Shown here piece by piece: positions 53,208 to 64,000 of a stretch of 64,000 bases of DNA. The translations under genes were made by a program, and so were the position numbers. Source of the DNA: Anisakis pegreffii. Its lineage: Eukaryota; Nematoda; Chromadorea; Rhabditida; Anisakidae. Under the pieces are notes generated by a model. That model was not told the origin of the DNA and made no database searches. It worked only from the letters and a program-made list of their open reading frames with translations. The stretch lies in the NCBI GenBank assembly GCA_035041965.1, contig JAPYMA010000183.1, positions 124,001-188,000 of the forward strand, given 5' to 3'. Within the stretch, counting starts at the first letter, position 1. Each line of letters opens with the position of its first letter.

Positions 53208-56200
53208 GTATATTATTTCGTTGTTTTGCGTTATCGTTACCCCCCCCCATCGTCTTTCAACTTCTGGAAACATTTACAACTCAGCAAAAGTCAGTGTCCA
53301 TGTGTTGTCACCAATATCGCAAATATAATACTCTCCATTCATCAACACTGCATATAGCTAACGATATTAACGCAGGAGATCGTCCGTCCTTAAGAAATTC
53401 TAGTCTTGATTGTTGATTTGGCGAACATGGAGTTATAGGGCTAATCCCTTGTACAGCATAAAGATTTTTAGGCGGACAAGGTCGATATGAGACCGAAAAT
53501 ACACTCCGACTGGTGGGAGAAACATGTGTTTGGAGTAACTGTTGAAAACAATTGACAGTCTTAAATGAGTAATCCTTTTGTACTGATAGTCATTAGATGT
53601 TTTAATTAGTATAAACGAGATCCGTAGCGATCAACATTTTAATCATTTCAAAGCCAAGCAGCAATGAATATTTGCTGTCGTGAATATTTTCAGTAATTAA
53701 GCACACCTTGATAGCAATACCAATAAATAATTTTACCGAATAACTTCTACCAATTCTTGCTTCTATTCCATCATACGTTTTAAAGGTGTGCATAAACATT
53801 TACCTATTGCTTGTTTAATTTTCTTCATGTTCCCTGATGTTCCTCGCTTTCATCGTTAACGTTTCGACTAGCCCAGCGGATGGATTGTTGTTAAGAGCGC
53901 GAACGAATAATGCACTTTGCATTCGTAATTAATTTTCATGATATAGGGGGAAAAGGGAAGAGATTGGAAAAAAGAAAGGGAAAAGGAAGAAGGTGAAGGA
54001 AAAAAAGCGAGCGTAGAAAAATCTACCTCAGAATTTAGCTGCTTTTCGGACCAGGCTATTTGCCACCACTCCTGCTTCTGGAAAAAATTCTGTCGACGCC
54101 ATTGCGTATATAAACGCACTATATGTTTGGATGCAACGGTTTTTGTGTTTGTGACATTTTTGTCCACATATTGCTTAATTCAAATTCATATCGCAAACTT
54201 GCACTGATCAAAATTTTCGATTTTTGCGTTTCACACTGTCTATTTAGAGGAATTTTGTTTGTTATTAATTTAAAAGTGCGATTTGAATTAGTTGTAGGAA
54301 AACGGTTAGGTTAATTAGTAGTCGCTGAACAGGCAGAAAATTGATGAAGTACATAACTGCACTTATGGGTGCAAAATCGTTGTTTTGATTTATTTACCAT
54401 TCAGAGTTGACCTATCGCGCGTATTCTTCGTCGTATCAGTCAGTCATGTTGCACGATTCTGCAGCTTTCTTGCCAACAACATGCTCCCAGATACGACAAC
54501 TTAATGCATTTTGACAATTGCTGTTGTTTTCCTCCCTTAGCTCCTTTATCGTTTGTTTCTGGGCAGCAAATTTTCATCGAAAACAATACAATTCGTCCAT
54601 TGTTCTTATCACATCAATGCATTTGTTAGAATCAATTCGTTTACTCTTACGTTAGTACGTAAACAGTCTAACGTACTAGTAAGGATAAATTTATCTTTAA
54701 TGAAATCGTCTTGGAATGGTGACAATAAGTAATTGAAATCGAAATATGCTTTGAGGGATTAAATGACCAGAAGTTTCACAACTTTCAATAGACTGCAGTT
54801 CATTTGTTCTTTTTGGATGGAACTTTTAGAGACGTATTTTTGACGTATTACTGGTAAAGGGTTCCAAGTGGGACTTGGGATTGCCGTTCGTGTAATGCAC
54901 CGAGCACGTTTCGGTTTACGTTTGCATCTTCTTTATTCTTCTTTATTATTGGCTTATTGTTTGTAGCAGGATATCATTTTCTGTTGAAATTCATAAAATA
55001 TACCTTCATGTTCTGTCGTGTTCTTTTGACTTAATTTTAAACTTTTATGCCCGAAGTAATTAACCTTCAACTATAATTGTTCGCCGCTCTTTAACGTATT
55101 TATTGTTAGATGTGTAACTTGAAATTGAACTATTTTGAGTAACTTGAACTATTTTGTTTATGTGAAAATATTAATATTTCCGATCTTCCCAGCTGAATTG
55201 TTGTATAGTTCGATTAATTTTATGAAAATTTCCCCATAGATTACTGGTTACAATCGAGACCTGCTTCGTCCCAAATCTGCAAAATTCAACTGTTCTTCCA
55301 TCATATTTCTCTTGCTTTATTCAACCGAATTTCTCCAATCGATTGTCTTTAGGCTAACATTTTATAAGTGAATCGAATGCTTTATCCTTATCCATACGTT
55401 CACTCTTCCATTTCTCTCAATATTAATTGCCTTATTCAGTATGAAGTACATTGAAAGGCATTTATTTGTCTGCTTGTTTGTTTCTTTTCTGAGTTGTATT
55501 CTTAATCTTTTAATTTAAGCAGTAGTCCTAAATTCTCCGCATTGCGTAGTCACTTTGTATATCACCAAGAAGCAGTCAGTTATTTTATTCATGTCGTTGT
55601 GCTGTTCCTAGTAGTGCAGACAATTTCTGCGGCATAATTACGACTTGTTCATATCGCATATTCACATTTCACCTCACAAGCAAGAATATCTAATAGTTCT
55701 GATTCATAGCGAATAATTGACCTTTTAAAAGTATGAAATGGCAACGAGTTTCTATCGAAGAGTGCATGGAATTGACTGCGTTGAAACAAATCGCTATGAT
55801 TATGAGCAGTCTCGTTAACAGCATACTGGGATTTGATGAAACATTAGGAAACAGTTTAACGAGTTTATGTCATTATATGAATAGTTTTTCAGTGTGCTAG
55901 CATTTGTTAATGTGAAATTCTTTAGTGGTTTATCGTTTTTGAATTTACCTTTCTTATGAGACCAGTGCACTCACTTAATGGATGTTGATTTCGTTCAGCA
56001 CAAATGCACCACTTATATCGTTTCGTTTATTCTTTCGCTGCAATCTAATTTGCAATTTTTGACGAAATCGTCAACGCCCCATATCTTCACAGTTCACATT
56101 CAAAATAAGACGGCGAGAATATAAAGCTTCCACGTTTTTTTTGTGAAGTGCATGATGGAATAATCAAACATCATTGCTTTGATTTTTCTTCGTTAAAACT

Positions 56201-57800
56201 TTTTTTAATGTTAGATTGTTGCAATGAATTCAAGGTTGAATTACATATGGAATAACAAATTCGATAATTTGATTTGTCAATATAAACTAGAAGTCCATTT
56301 TGGTTGTTCCTAATTGCGTTATCTGAAACAACAGAAACGTTTATGCTATCCTCCCTCTTCACTCTGATTCGTTCTGAGCAAAATCAATGCAAAATTCAAT
56401 CCTACATCTATATGCTGTGTTATGGCACAACCGTTAGTCGTTGTACGGATTGTCCATGTTGAAATTGCTTCATCGCTTCTTCCTCATCGTCAGCAAACTT
56501 CTATCAATATGCATCTGTGTAGTTGATAATTATTCCTATTTTCAGTGCGGTCGTTCTCTCCGTTCACTCTTTCGTCAGTATTCTTCTTTCAAGCTGATTA
56601 GTCATCTTTTCTTGAGAGTTCCCTTTTGATGTTGCGCAATTGATGCAAAATAGCGTGTTTCAATGCTGTCCGATTTTCTTTTGTTTTATCGTCTCTTTTT
56701 TGGTACTGTTCATGTTCAGTCTGCGTTCTGCGTTGAAGTGAATGATGAACAAATTAATGCTGTTGCGAATGTACGAATATATCCGAAAATTTTATTGCAT
56801 TTATGATTAGCATGTTTGAGACGGTGCAACAAGGAAAGCAATCATTATTAAATTGATGATTTATCCTTCACTGCTACTTACTACCTTTTCACACTAATAA
56901 AATTTGAGATGAAGTCTTTAAAAATTTCAAAAATTTTTCCAAATGTCAATTTGTGAATTAACGGAGCATTAGACTTATGCTGCATATGAACGTGTGTAGT
57001 TTCATTAGTTATGCTCATAAAGTAACAATTGTGGTGAATATAATTCTATTAATAATTAGGTATGCGCATTCATTGCCAACAAAAGTAATTGTCTTCTCTT
57101 ATTCGTCATTCATACACCACTCAGTTCATCGTTCATCCAAAATCAATACATTCGTTTTTTGGTTTCCTTGCAACATCCTCACATGAGGATCACTTCAATG
57201 ATGCAACAAAGCATTCTGTCTGGTATTAGCTCATTTATTTTTGTTGTATTCATAGTGATGTCGAGCGTAATTGCTAATGTTTATTTTGTTTTGTTTAGCA
57301 TATTTTTGCCTTCTTTTCATGCTAAAAATATGCAAATGTGAATCTTTGTTCTCTCGCAATTGGAGCATTGAAACTCATACGACCTCAAATGCTATCATTC
57401 TCGGAGATGTTTTCATAATTTCTGATAAATCATCAAGTTGATATAGAGACTTAGCGAAGTTACGTAGTGAATGATTGTTGTTTTATCCGAAAGTGGTGTC
57501 GAAATAAGCAATCACATTTTACAAATTCTCGAACTATACGATAATTAGAGAATTTATTTGACGCGAAGTGTGATTGCTTATTCCGTCGCTCATCAGTTTT
57601 GTTGTACTCTTAACCATGATAATTATTATCTTTCTGCACGAATCATTTTAATTAAAAAGGCGGCCAAAGCTTACTCTCAATGGTGTTGTTTATTCCTTAT
57701 GTCTGCGATGCATTGCTTTGGGTAGGTTTGCAATTGGTGTGTTGTAATAGAATTGAATGGATTTAGTGAATCATTGTAAATATATACTGATAAAGATAAG
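53208..57800 (+). other. Putative 4.6 kb third intron of SURF2, or intergenic
   Basis: No coding exon is visible. The segment holds a C9 run (53240-53248), a nearly pure purine tract (about 53946-54012) and, near its end, a 94-nt foldback (57496-57589). If the downstream acidic exons are not part of SURF2, this is intergenic and the true SURF2 terminal exon has been missed. Confidence 0.45.
57496..57589 (+). ncRNA. 94-nt foldback; candidate structured RNA or foldback element
   Basis: The left arm (57496-57516, ending AATAAGCAATCACA) is complementary to the right arm (57569-57589, beginning TGTGATTGCTTATT): fourteen consecutive pairs plus several more outside. Inside, AAATTCTC pairs with GAGAATTT, leaving a loop of about 17 nt. 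The size resembles a small hairpin RNA precursor. However, the two stems are separated by an unequal internal loop (6 versus 13 nt), so a classic pre-miRNA is not assured. A tiny foldback transposon is the main alternative. Confidence 0.35.
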
Positions 57801-57802
57801 TG

Positions 57803-60597
57803 ATGAGTGATGCATATTGCAATGGCATCGGCGGTGTATTATCGGCGAGTATCCCATGCATCGACGAAACACCTCATGCACCGCTCGCAGACGCGATTGA
57901 AATTGATGAATTATCATTCGATATTATTCCCCTTAGAAATGGATTCATCCAGAAAATTAGTCCAGGTTTGTATCTGATTTTATTTACATGTGAATCTGTT
58001 TCATTGTTGATCAATTTCATTCGACTGAGGAAGTATCAATTCGATTGTATGCTGTTTATTCATATTTTTTAGAAAAAGAAGTGAGAGCTAAACAAAAATT
58101 TTGCAACGTTTTATTGAATCGTTAAGTAGATGTTGTGAGTAAATGAAATCTGAGTAGAGTGGTGTAAACCGTCGTCACGTCTTTTTTAAAAGTTTTGCGA
58201 AGTCTATTCTTGGATTTACTTGAGTACTTAACAAAAAATTTAGACTGAATCAGTAGGTCAGTTTGAATATTCACTATCAGAAATGAATTCCATGTTTCAT
58301 CTGTTTGTGATTATGAGTCAAATTTAGCAATTATCATTTCGAAATTGAATCTCACAGAAGTTCAATCGAAAGTTTCACACAGAATTAGTTCATTTGTTTT
58401 ATCGGTTTACATTTGCAGTTTCTTCCGTTTCAGTTGCTCGTATTTTTAGCGTCAATGTGACCTAAACTCACACTTTCATCAACGAGAATTCTCTAAAGAT
58501 TTGTTCTTTCCCAAATCGCACTCCTCACCCCCTCCTGCGATCACAATGCGTTTTATTAATTCTTCTCTATTAACTTATTCATTTCCTTTCATCTATTAAC
58601 TTATTCATTGTTTGTATCAGTCATCCATCGTTCAGTATTTTTATACTCGACAATCATTCATATAACAATATTGGAATGAATGCTTCAACAGCCGCTTTCG
58701 TTTAATTGAATTTTATCTCGAAACAACCAAAATTTGAGTATTTCGTTGCTGAGCACACTCTTTTATTTGATTACTCATTTTGCTGGCTTTCACACGTTTA
58801 AAAAAAATGTTTGTCAGCACTGCTCTTTGTTGGGTGCATTATATTTTAGTTTCAGGCAGAGACTGTTGATTGTCACTTGAAGTATGTAAAATCGATTCAT
58901 TTGAGATTGTTTCATGTAGTGGAGTACCGAATTTGGCTGAAAATAATTATTTTGTAAAGTCCTTTTTTATTCTAACTCATCCTTGGTTATGCACTTCCTT
59001 AAATTTACCAGTCTTCATTCTTCAGTGAATCTGAATGTCGCTGATCGATAATCACCAACGAAATTGTTTTAGCATTGAACGCACCCGAAGAACCGAATGA
59101 TAGTGGAAGTGATGAAGGAATGGAAGGAGACAATGGAACAGATGAAGAAGAAAACGAAGACTTTGATTTGAACGAAGACGGGATTTTGGATGATGATGAA
59201 GGGAACCATGATGAGGACGAATATCCAGGTCATTTGATTATTTGAACGAATGAGTAGAATTGGAGTTACGATTAATGTTTCTGTTATATAATTTTTTTCA
59301 TGTGGATATAATGCGTGGAAATGCCGTTTATATTATTTTGATGTCAAATTCGATTCACAGTTCATCAAAATTACTTCACAAAAAGTGTTTGTGTATCGAT
59401 ATTATATGGTGTTTGGTAATGTTTTCCGATGTTCAGAGCTATCGCGAAATGATGGTGATGCGGCCGTCGAAGGAGATAGTTATGATTTTGCGGTTATGGA
59501 CACTGAAAAAGATACTAATGAAGGTGCCAGGAAGAGAAAGGTAAAAGTCGTACTTCGATTTTTTATTGGCTTGTTGCAAAATTATAAATTCGCTCGTTTT
59601 GGGGTTGTTGCAATTGTTCTGAGAAAATATCGTTGAACAGAAGAAAGACTTTAAGATGTCATATATGACACTTAGCGATGCATTAACATTTGTTCAGTAT
59701 TTCATATTCTCTAGAAGCTTTTTTGACTCACATTTACACTAATCAGTACTTCTCGAATCACTCTAATGAGTACTTACTTCTTAAATATTAATGTTTTTGA
59801 TGCAATAAACAATCATCGTTATGTTTGCAAGACATTGTATGAAGTTTGCTGTCACTTGCTGCTCACTGTTAGTGGGGAATGTCGCAGAAATCGTATATAT
59901 CAGCAGTAGTTGTAACGCTGTCGTGCTCCATTCCTCTCATTGATCATACGACAGACCATTCCTCTCCCTTCCAACAACCTACAAGATCACCATTCATTCA
60001 CCCTCTGTGCTACCGAAAAATTAAGAAATTAATCTAGTGATCAAGAGGTTTGCAGTCAGCAATTTAATGTCTGTTATGTATTATCAAAGGAATCATTTTC
60101 TCGCATTTTGAAAAGATACTGCAGCAGTTTTGAAAGCCTAGGGAAAGTAAACCGATCAACAATAATTTGTTAGTCTCCTCAATTTTATCTGACTTGTTCA
60201 AATTTCCTCACAAAGTGGAATTTCTCTCTTATGAGAATAACTAATATTTCGAGCTAGCCAATAGAGGTAGGTTCGCCGTGGAAACTGAATTGTGAATATT
60301 GCTGGTGGAGATTTTCATAAGACTAACGTGATGATTCAGTCTGTCAGCAGTCGCGTTGCTTTTAATAAACACATTTTGAAGCATCAGTCATGTAAGGATG
60401 CCATAGTGTTGTCACCGGGAGTGGAAAATCGTTTTTGCTAGCCCGTCTCATCTCCGCAACTTCTTTGCAAGAACGGACGAGGTACACGTGCCGGCCTTTG
60501 TGTGTACATATTACTAATGACCGCATCAAAATTCTACAAATGATTAAATTTTAAGGCTGAAGGTACAATGGGACGTAAAAAGAAAAGGACGAAGTAA
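57803..60597 (+). CDS. Acidic protein with basic tail; probable C-terminal half of SURF2
   Basis: Four plus-strand exons: 57803-57965, 59073-59228, 59437-59540, 60556-60597 (TAA), all in phase. The first encodes an unrecognised segment (IDELSFDIIPLRNGFIQKI). The second is extremely acidic (DEEENEDFDLNEDGILDDDE). The third ends GARKRK and the last encodes AEGTMGRKKKRTK, a lysine-rich tail. Read alone from the ATG at 57803 it gives about 158 residues with no domain I know. Alternatively, an AG at 57799-57800 followed by TG joins exactly in phase to the SURF2 exon ending at 53207; there is an in-frame stop just upstream, so no other acceptor would work. The acidic middle and basic end match the layout of SURF2, and the joined length (about 270) matches the family. 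I favour one gene, but the acceptor is weak, and a separate gene trans-spliced at a TTTAG about 40 bases upstream of the ATG is possible. Confidence 0.6.
58566..58609. repeat. 18-bp direct repeat in the intron between acidic exons
   Basis: TCTATTAACTTATTCATT occurs at 58566-58583 and at 58592-58609 within the intron between 57965 and 59073. Small local duplication. Confidence 0.75.
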
Positions 60598-60714
60598 ATG
60601 AATCAAATGCACTAATTTGAAGTTAACGTTTTCTCTTTCAGATGTTCTACTTTATTTATTTATCTAACTGTTATCAAATATTGGATGTCTCTAATTGTTT
60701 CTTAAATGAGAATC

Positions 60715-60720
60715 AATAAA
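60715..60720 (+). terminator. AATAAA polyadenylation signal, acidic/SURF2 gene
   Basis: AATAAA occurs about 120 bases after the TAA at 60595-60597, on the same strand and before the convergent neighbour. A plausible poly(A) signal. Confidence 0.45.
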
Positions 60721-61080
60721 AGTTTCGTTGTCTGATGCTTAACTTTCATTGAATTCAGAGGAAATCTTATGCATTGGATCATAAGAATGTTGGACTCTGA
60801 GTCTATTGTTGGATTCATCGAACGCTGAGAATAAATAATTTATTGCGTTATTTGTTCAGCATTATTAGTATTAATGAATGTCATAATAAAACTGCAATGA
60901 GTAGTGAAAGATGAAATAAAATAATACACAATGAATATTGAGCCCGTATTTCATCGTAACGAACAATATTATGACGTAGCAAACATTGAAAATTGTAATT
61001 CATAACATATTACTGAAACGTGTAAATGGATATGGTAATTGAACTTTGTTGTAATGTTAACTGAACTAACTTTGAGGTGG

Positions 61081-61081
<1 letters not shown>

Positions 61082-61115
<34 letters not shown>
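61082..61115. repeat. (TG)17 microsatellite
   Basis: Seventeen uninterrupted TG dinucleotides between two convergent genes. Likely length-polymorphic. Confidence 0.95.
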
Positions 61116-61116
<1 letters not shown>

Positions 61117-61596
61117 TATCATTGGTTTTAAACATCAGAATATATGAAACAGAAAGGGATGAGTGCAACATTTAAGTGTTTTGAATTTAACTTCACGGGA
61201 ATGGAATTGATGAACGCTTATGACAAGTATTACGATGTTTGACTCGATTTCACAGGGTACGGATAGAAATTGAAACATTTCCAGCGTATATGTGCACAAA
61301 CATTACAACGTTAACACTCAAGAGCATGATACGGAATGTAGGAAGAAGTTATTTGTGGATATCAACAATGCTATTCGTAGATAACTGATTTGCTTTCACA
61401 TTTGTGTTTCTGGTGACGCTGATCCTATTCTGTATCCTGTTCCAATAATACCCAAAGATCGATGCACTTCAAATAGTTCATTTTTGTCCCATTGTCAGTG
61501 AATATCATTACATCCAATAATGTTATGAGATTGAATAATGAATAATCATAAATATCTAACGAAGTTTACAACTGGAATGTTTTTGTACATATACGA

Positions 61597-63679
61597 TTAA
61601 GTATATATCGATATTTTATACTGGTTTTCATTGAGCAAGTTCATATCGTTATCTCTATTGTAGTCTTTTACATGGTCATCTTCATTGCTTGATTCATCCA
61701 TTTGAATTATTGGTTGCTTGTCGAGGTTACATGATGAGGTGTTTTTCTCTTTATCGCCGTTGTTATCCTGAAATTTATTCACAACTTTCGTATCGATCTG
61801 AATGGATCGAAGCGATATACTGAACGTTGAGAATTTGAGATTACTTTCGACTGAAAAGAACGATCCCAAATTCCCTCGCATGGGCTGATATTTTAAAACG
61901 CCTTGACATATGTCAGATTGGTCGCATTTGGAATCGTTTTGTGATTGAAATTATATTGGATAATGGTGAAGGATGTCATTTTTTGAAGGATTAAATCGAA
62001 AGTGAAGGTTTTTACATTTCATGGGGTCATATTAAAGGGTGATTGTAGAAAAAACTGTCTCGAACGTTGTTGATGAAATGAGGAAAGAATTTGAGAAACC
62101 AGTGTATTGGTTTTGAATGTTGGCTATAAATCCTCATAAATTATTGAGGGAAAAAGTCTCTTACTTAACTGCAATATCGTATTTTATGTGCTTAAGGCAT
62201 GAAATTTATGGTTTCAGTTGGTCAAAAAAACATTCCGAAGTGATCGATTTATTGCAGCATAAAACAACTGCAAAAGCATTTTATCATCGCTGAAATATCG
62301 TCGTCTCATGTAATAAAAGGCATGAATTTTATATACCGCTCGACTATCGCATGCCATCCCACCATTCACCTGTTGCATACTCTTCTTACGGTCACTTCGA
62401 CGACGACAATAAATCGTTAGAATCCGAAATACGAATACGATCATCTCGAATAATGTTATCACACTTGCGCCTCAAGTGTATTTCCATTAGCATCATATTA
62501 ACGCTACATTAAGAGTACATCAGTTGAAATAAATACTGATGATCCTAGATAATATAGAGTGGTGGGCATAACGTGGATGTATCAATAGTTTTTTGCATTC
62601 AGCATTATCCTTTGTTCAACCAAGTACGATTCAATTTTGGTGTAGAATTCTCTTATCGTTAAATGAAAATGATGCAACGAACAATCTAGCGAATTCATGG
62701 AAACAAGCGTTAGTTAACAAAAGAGTGAGATAAATCTCTAATGATCGATGCTCTATTAGTTTTGGTTCAAATTTAGCTAATTGCTGGTGGAAAACAACTG
62801 CTTAAACAGTTAATACAATCATAGAAACGTATCTTAACATCACCTACCGAGCCACAGTCCTGCCTGACCACCGATATCCGATATTAGGTTGACAACCTCA
62901 AAGTTAATTCTTTATTAATGTTTCAATCTTCGTTTATAATTTCTTGGAATGGTATCGATTCTTATCGACAAAAGTAAATGTTACCGTTACATTCACGACT
63001 TCCTTTTCTTCTTGTGATAATTCACCACTCATTATCATTTAACACTGTATGGTTGGGAAAGTGGGAGGTGAAACAATATTCAATTTTATCATCACATAGT
63101 TGGAAGGTTATGTAATCCGATGAAGGGACAGTGAATGGACAGCACGGTTTGATACGATTCGATAGAGTCTCAAAATGAAGCCCTACTGAAGTGTGTAGCG
63201 CGTGGAGACCCTACACAAATCATGTGTTTACAATTTAGTCTCATCTGTTTGAGTCAAGTTTCGGCTCTGACATGTACTTTTGTCCAGGCTTACATTGGCG
63301 CTAATTTATGTGCTTCAGTGTAAATTGGAATAGCTAACATAATCTGCGAGGTGATTTTTAACATATATCACGATTCTGCGTTACTTCACATACAGCGAGT
63401 GCTTATTTCTAATCTTCGCTTATTTTTCTACAATCTTGAATTAATTCTCTTCACTTCGTTTTTTGAATTAATCGATTCATCTTCATTGAATAGTGCTCGT
63501 CCACAATGAACTTATCTGCCATAACAGCGTTTAAGTGACTGCGCATGGTCGTTTTTAATTAAATGTAAAGTTTGCGCCTTGCCAAAAAGAACAACCAACT
63601 TACCAGATACGAAACCGATTCAGTCAACGTTTCATAACTCATTTGTTCGTAATAAATCTCGATCATTGCCGCATGGTTG
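61597..63679 (-). CDS. DEG/ENaC sodium channel, C-terminal exons (5' partial)
   Basis: Four in-phase minus-strand exons: 63679-63604, 62896-62848 (49 nt), 62470-62370, 61884-61597 (stop). They encode the end of the extracellular domain (NHAAMIEIYYEQMSYETLTE), the pre-TM2/TM2 signature VVNLISDIGGQAGLWLGAS, the rest of TM2 (VITLFEMIVFVFRILTIYC) and a basic then acidic cytosolic tail of about 110 residues. The IGGQxGLWLGAS block, with its G-A-S selectivity filter, is diagnostic for degenerin/epithelial sodium channels, which are trimers with two membrane segments per subunit and act in touch, acid and peptide sensing or in gut rhythm. The exon at 63604 starts with one base of a split codon, so further exons exist upstream. 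The rest of the window (63680-64000) looks like intron. The tail exon is less certain: an alternative is read-through at 62370 into 37 more codons. The subfamily cannot be assigned from this fragment. Confidence 0.88.
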
Positions 63680-64000
63680 CTGAAATGTATGGATAAAGAC
63701 TCATTTCAGAAGTGATTCACTAACACATTACATAAATCATCTATTTAATGTTCGTTAAGCAATTTGTTAGTTGTGCTACGGTATGTCGACTATAAAAGTC
63801 AGACTTCATTTTTTTCAACTGCTCATTTCAAAGAGTGATATATTTTAGTTTGAACTGAATAATATGCGTATAGATCTGGTTGCCATGAGTAAATAAATAC
63901 ATGTTTTTGCTGACAAATTATTTGTAAACAATGTGTGAATGGCACTTATTCTCCTTGCTGACAACAACATATCTTGCAGATAACCAACTTCTTACAATCA
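63680..64000 (-). other. Probable intron of the DEG/ENaC gene
   Basis: No phased coding segment is visible upstream of the exon ending at 63679. The sequence is AT-rich and interrupted in all minus-strand frames. Upstream exons must lie outside the window. Confidence 0.55.

Larger units (their letters stand above)
60598..61596. other. Convergent intergenic region (SURF2 / DEG-ENaC)
   Basis: Holds the two 3' UTRs. A plus-strand AATAAA and a (TG)17 microsatellite are listed separately. No exon is seen. Confidence 0.6.

Noticed and set aside
53129..53416. Read-through of SURF2 exon 3 into the intron
   Set aside because: Conservation stops at the GTATAT donor (53208); the extension runs through a C9 tract and low-complexity sequence.
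1..64000. tRNA, rRNA, spliced-leader RNA genes, CRISPR arrays and autonomous transposons
   Set aside because: I looked for T-loop and box B motifs, clustered repeats, and reverse-transcriptase or transposase motifs on both strands and found none that I could support by eye; a covariance-model scan could still find a tRNA.

Overview
The window looks like nuclear DNA of a nematode, probably a chromadorean. The dynamin begins MSWxNxGMQALIP, as I recall C. elegans DYN-1 does; genes are cut into many short exons; and AG acceptors sit just upstream of several start codons, as expected for spliced-leader trans-splicing. The DNA is AT-rich, with long introns and intergenic spaces, no coding-capable transposon, no CRISPR array, and no tRNA or rRNA gene that I could recognise. 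I cannot name the species.

Layout. 5.94-9.33 kb (+): a complete seven-exon gene for an FBXO30/FBXO40-type protein (TRAF-like zinc fingers plus F-box). 9.3-20.8 kb: intergenic, with small repeats and a copy of a ~260 bp dispersed repeat. 20.8-35.9 kb (-): a complete dynamin gene (dyn-1 orthologue), 19 coding exons, 847 residues, all splice phases closing. 35.9-45.9 kb: mostly anonymous; possible exons of an unidentified small minus-strand gene lie at 37.1-38.0 kb, with a possible start at 41.7 kb. 45.9-50.0 kb (-): a complete cytosolic phenylalanyl-tRNA synthetase alpha-subunit gene, 11 exons, 505 residues. 50.0-52.6 kb: a repeat-bearing divergent intergenic region. 52.6-53.2 kb (+): three exons of a SURF2-domain protein, very probably continued by four exons at 57.8-60.6 kb that encode an acidic region and a basic tail. 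61.6-63.7 kb (-): the last four exons of a DEG/ENaC-family sodium channel whose 5' part lies beyond the window.

The genes are housekeeping or neuronal and belong to unrelated processes: ubiquitin ligase adaptor, membrane fission, translation, a SURF2 protein, ion channel. Nothing suggests a functional cluster. FBXO and dynamin converge tail-to-tail, dynamin and PheRS alpha are on the same strand, PheRS alpha and SURF2 diverge, and SURF2 and the channel converge.

Main observations: relaxed splice sites (many GTT donors and many purine-AG acceptors); a 94-nt foldback at 57.5 kb that could be a structured RNA or a small foldback element; a dispersed repeat present twice in opposite orientations; 47-bp identical direct repeats at 51.4-51.6 kb; and a local duplication across the first splice donor of the FBXO gene. 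I found no convincing new multi-gene system.
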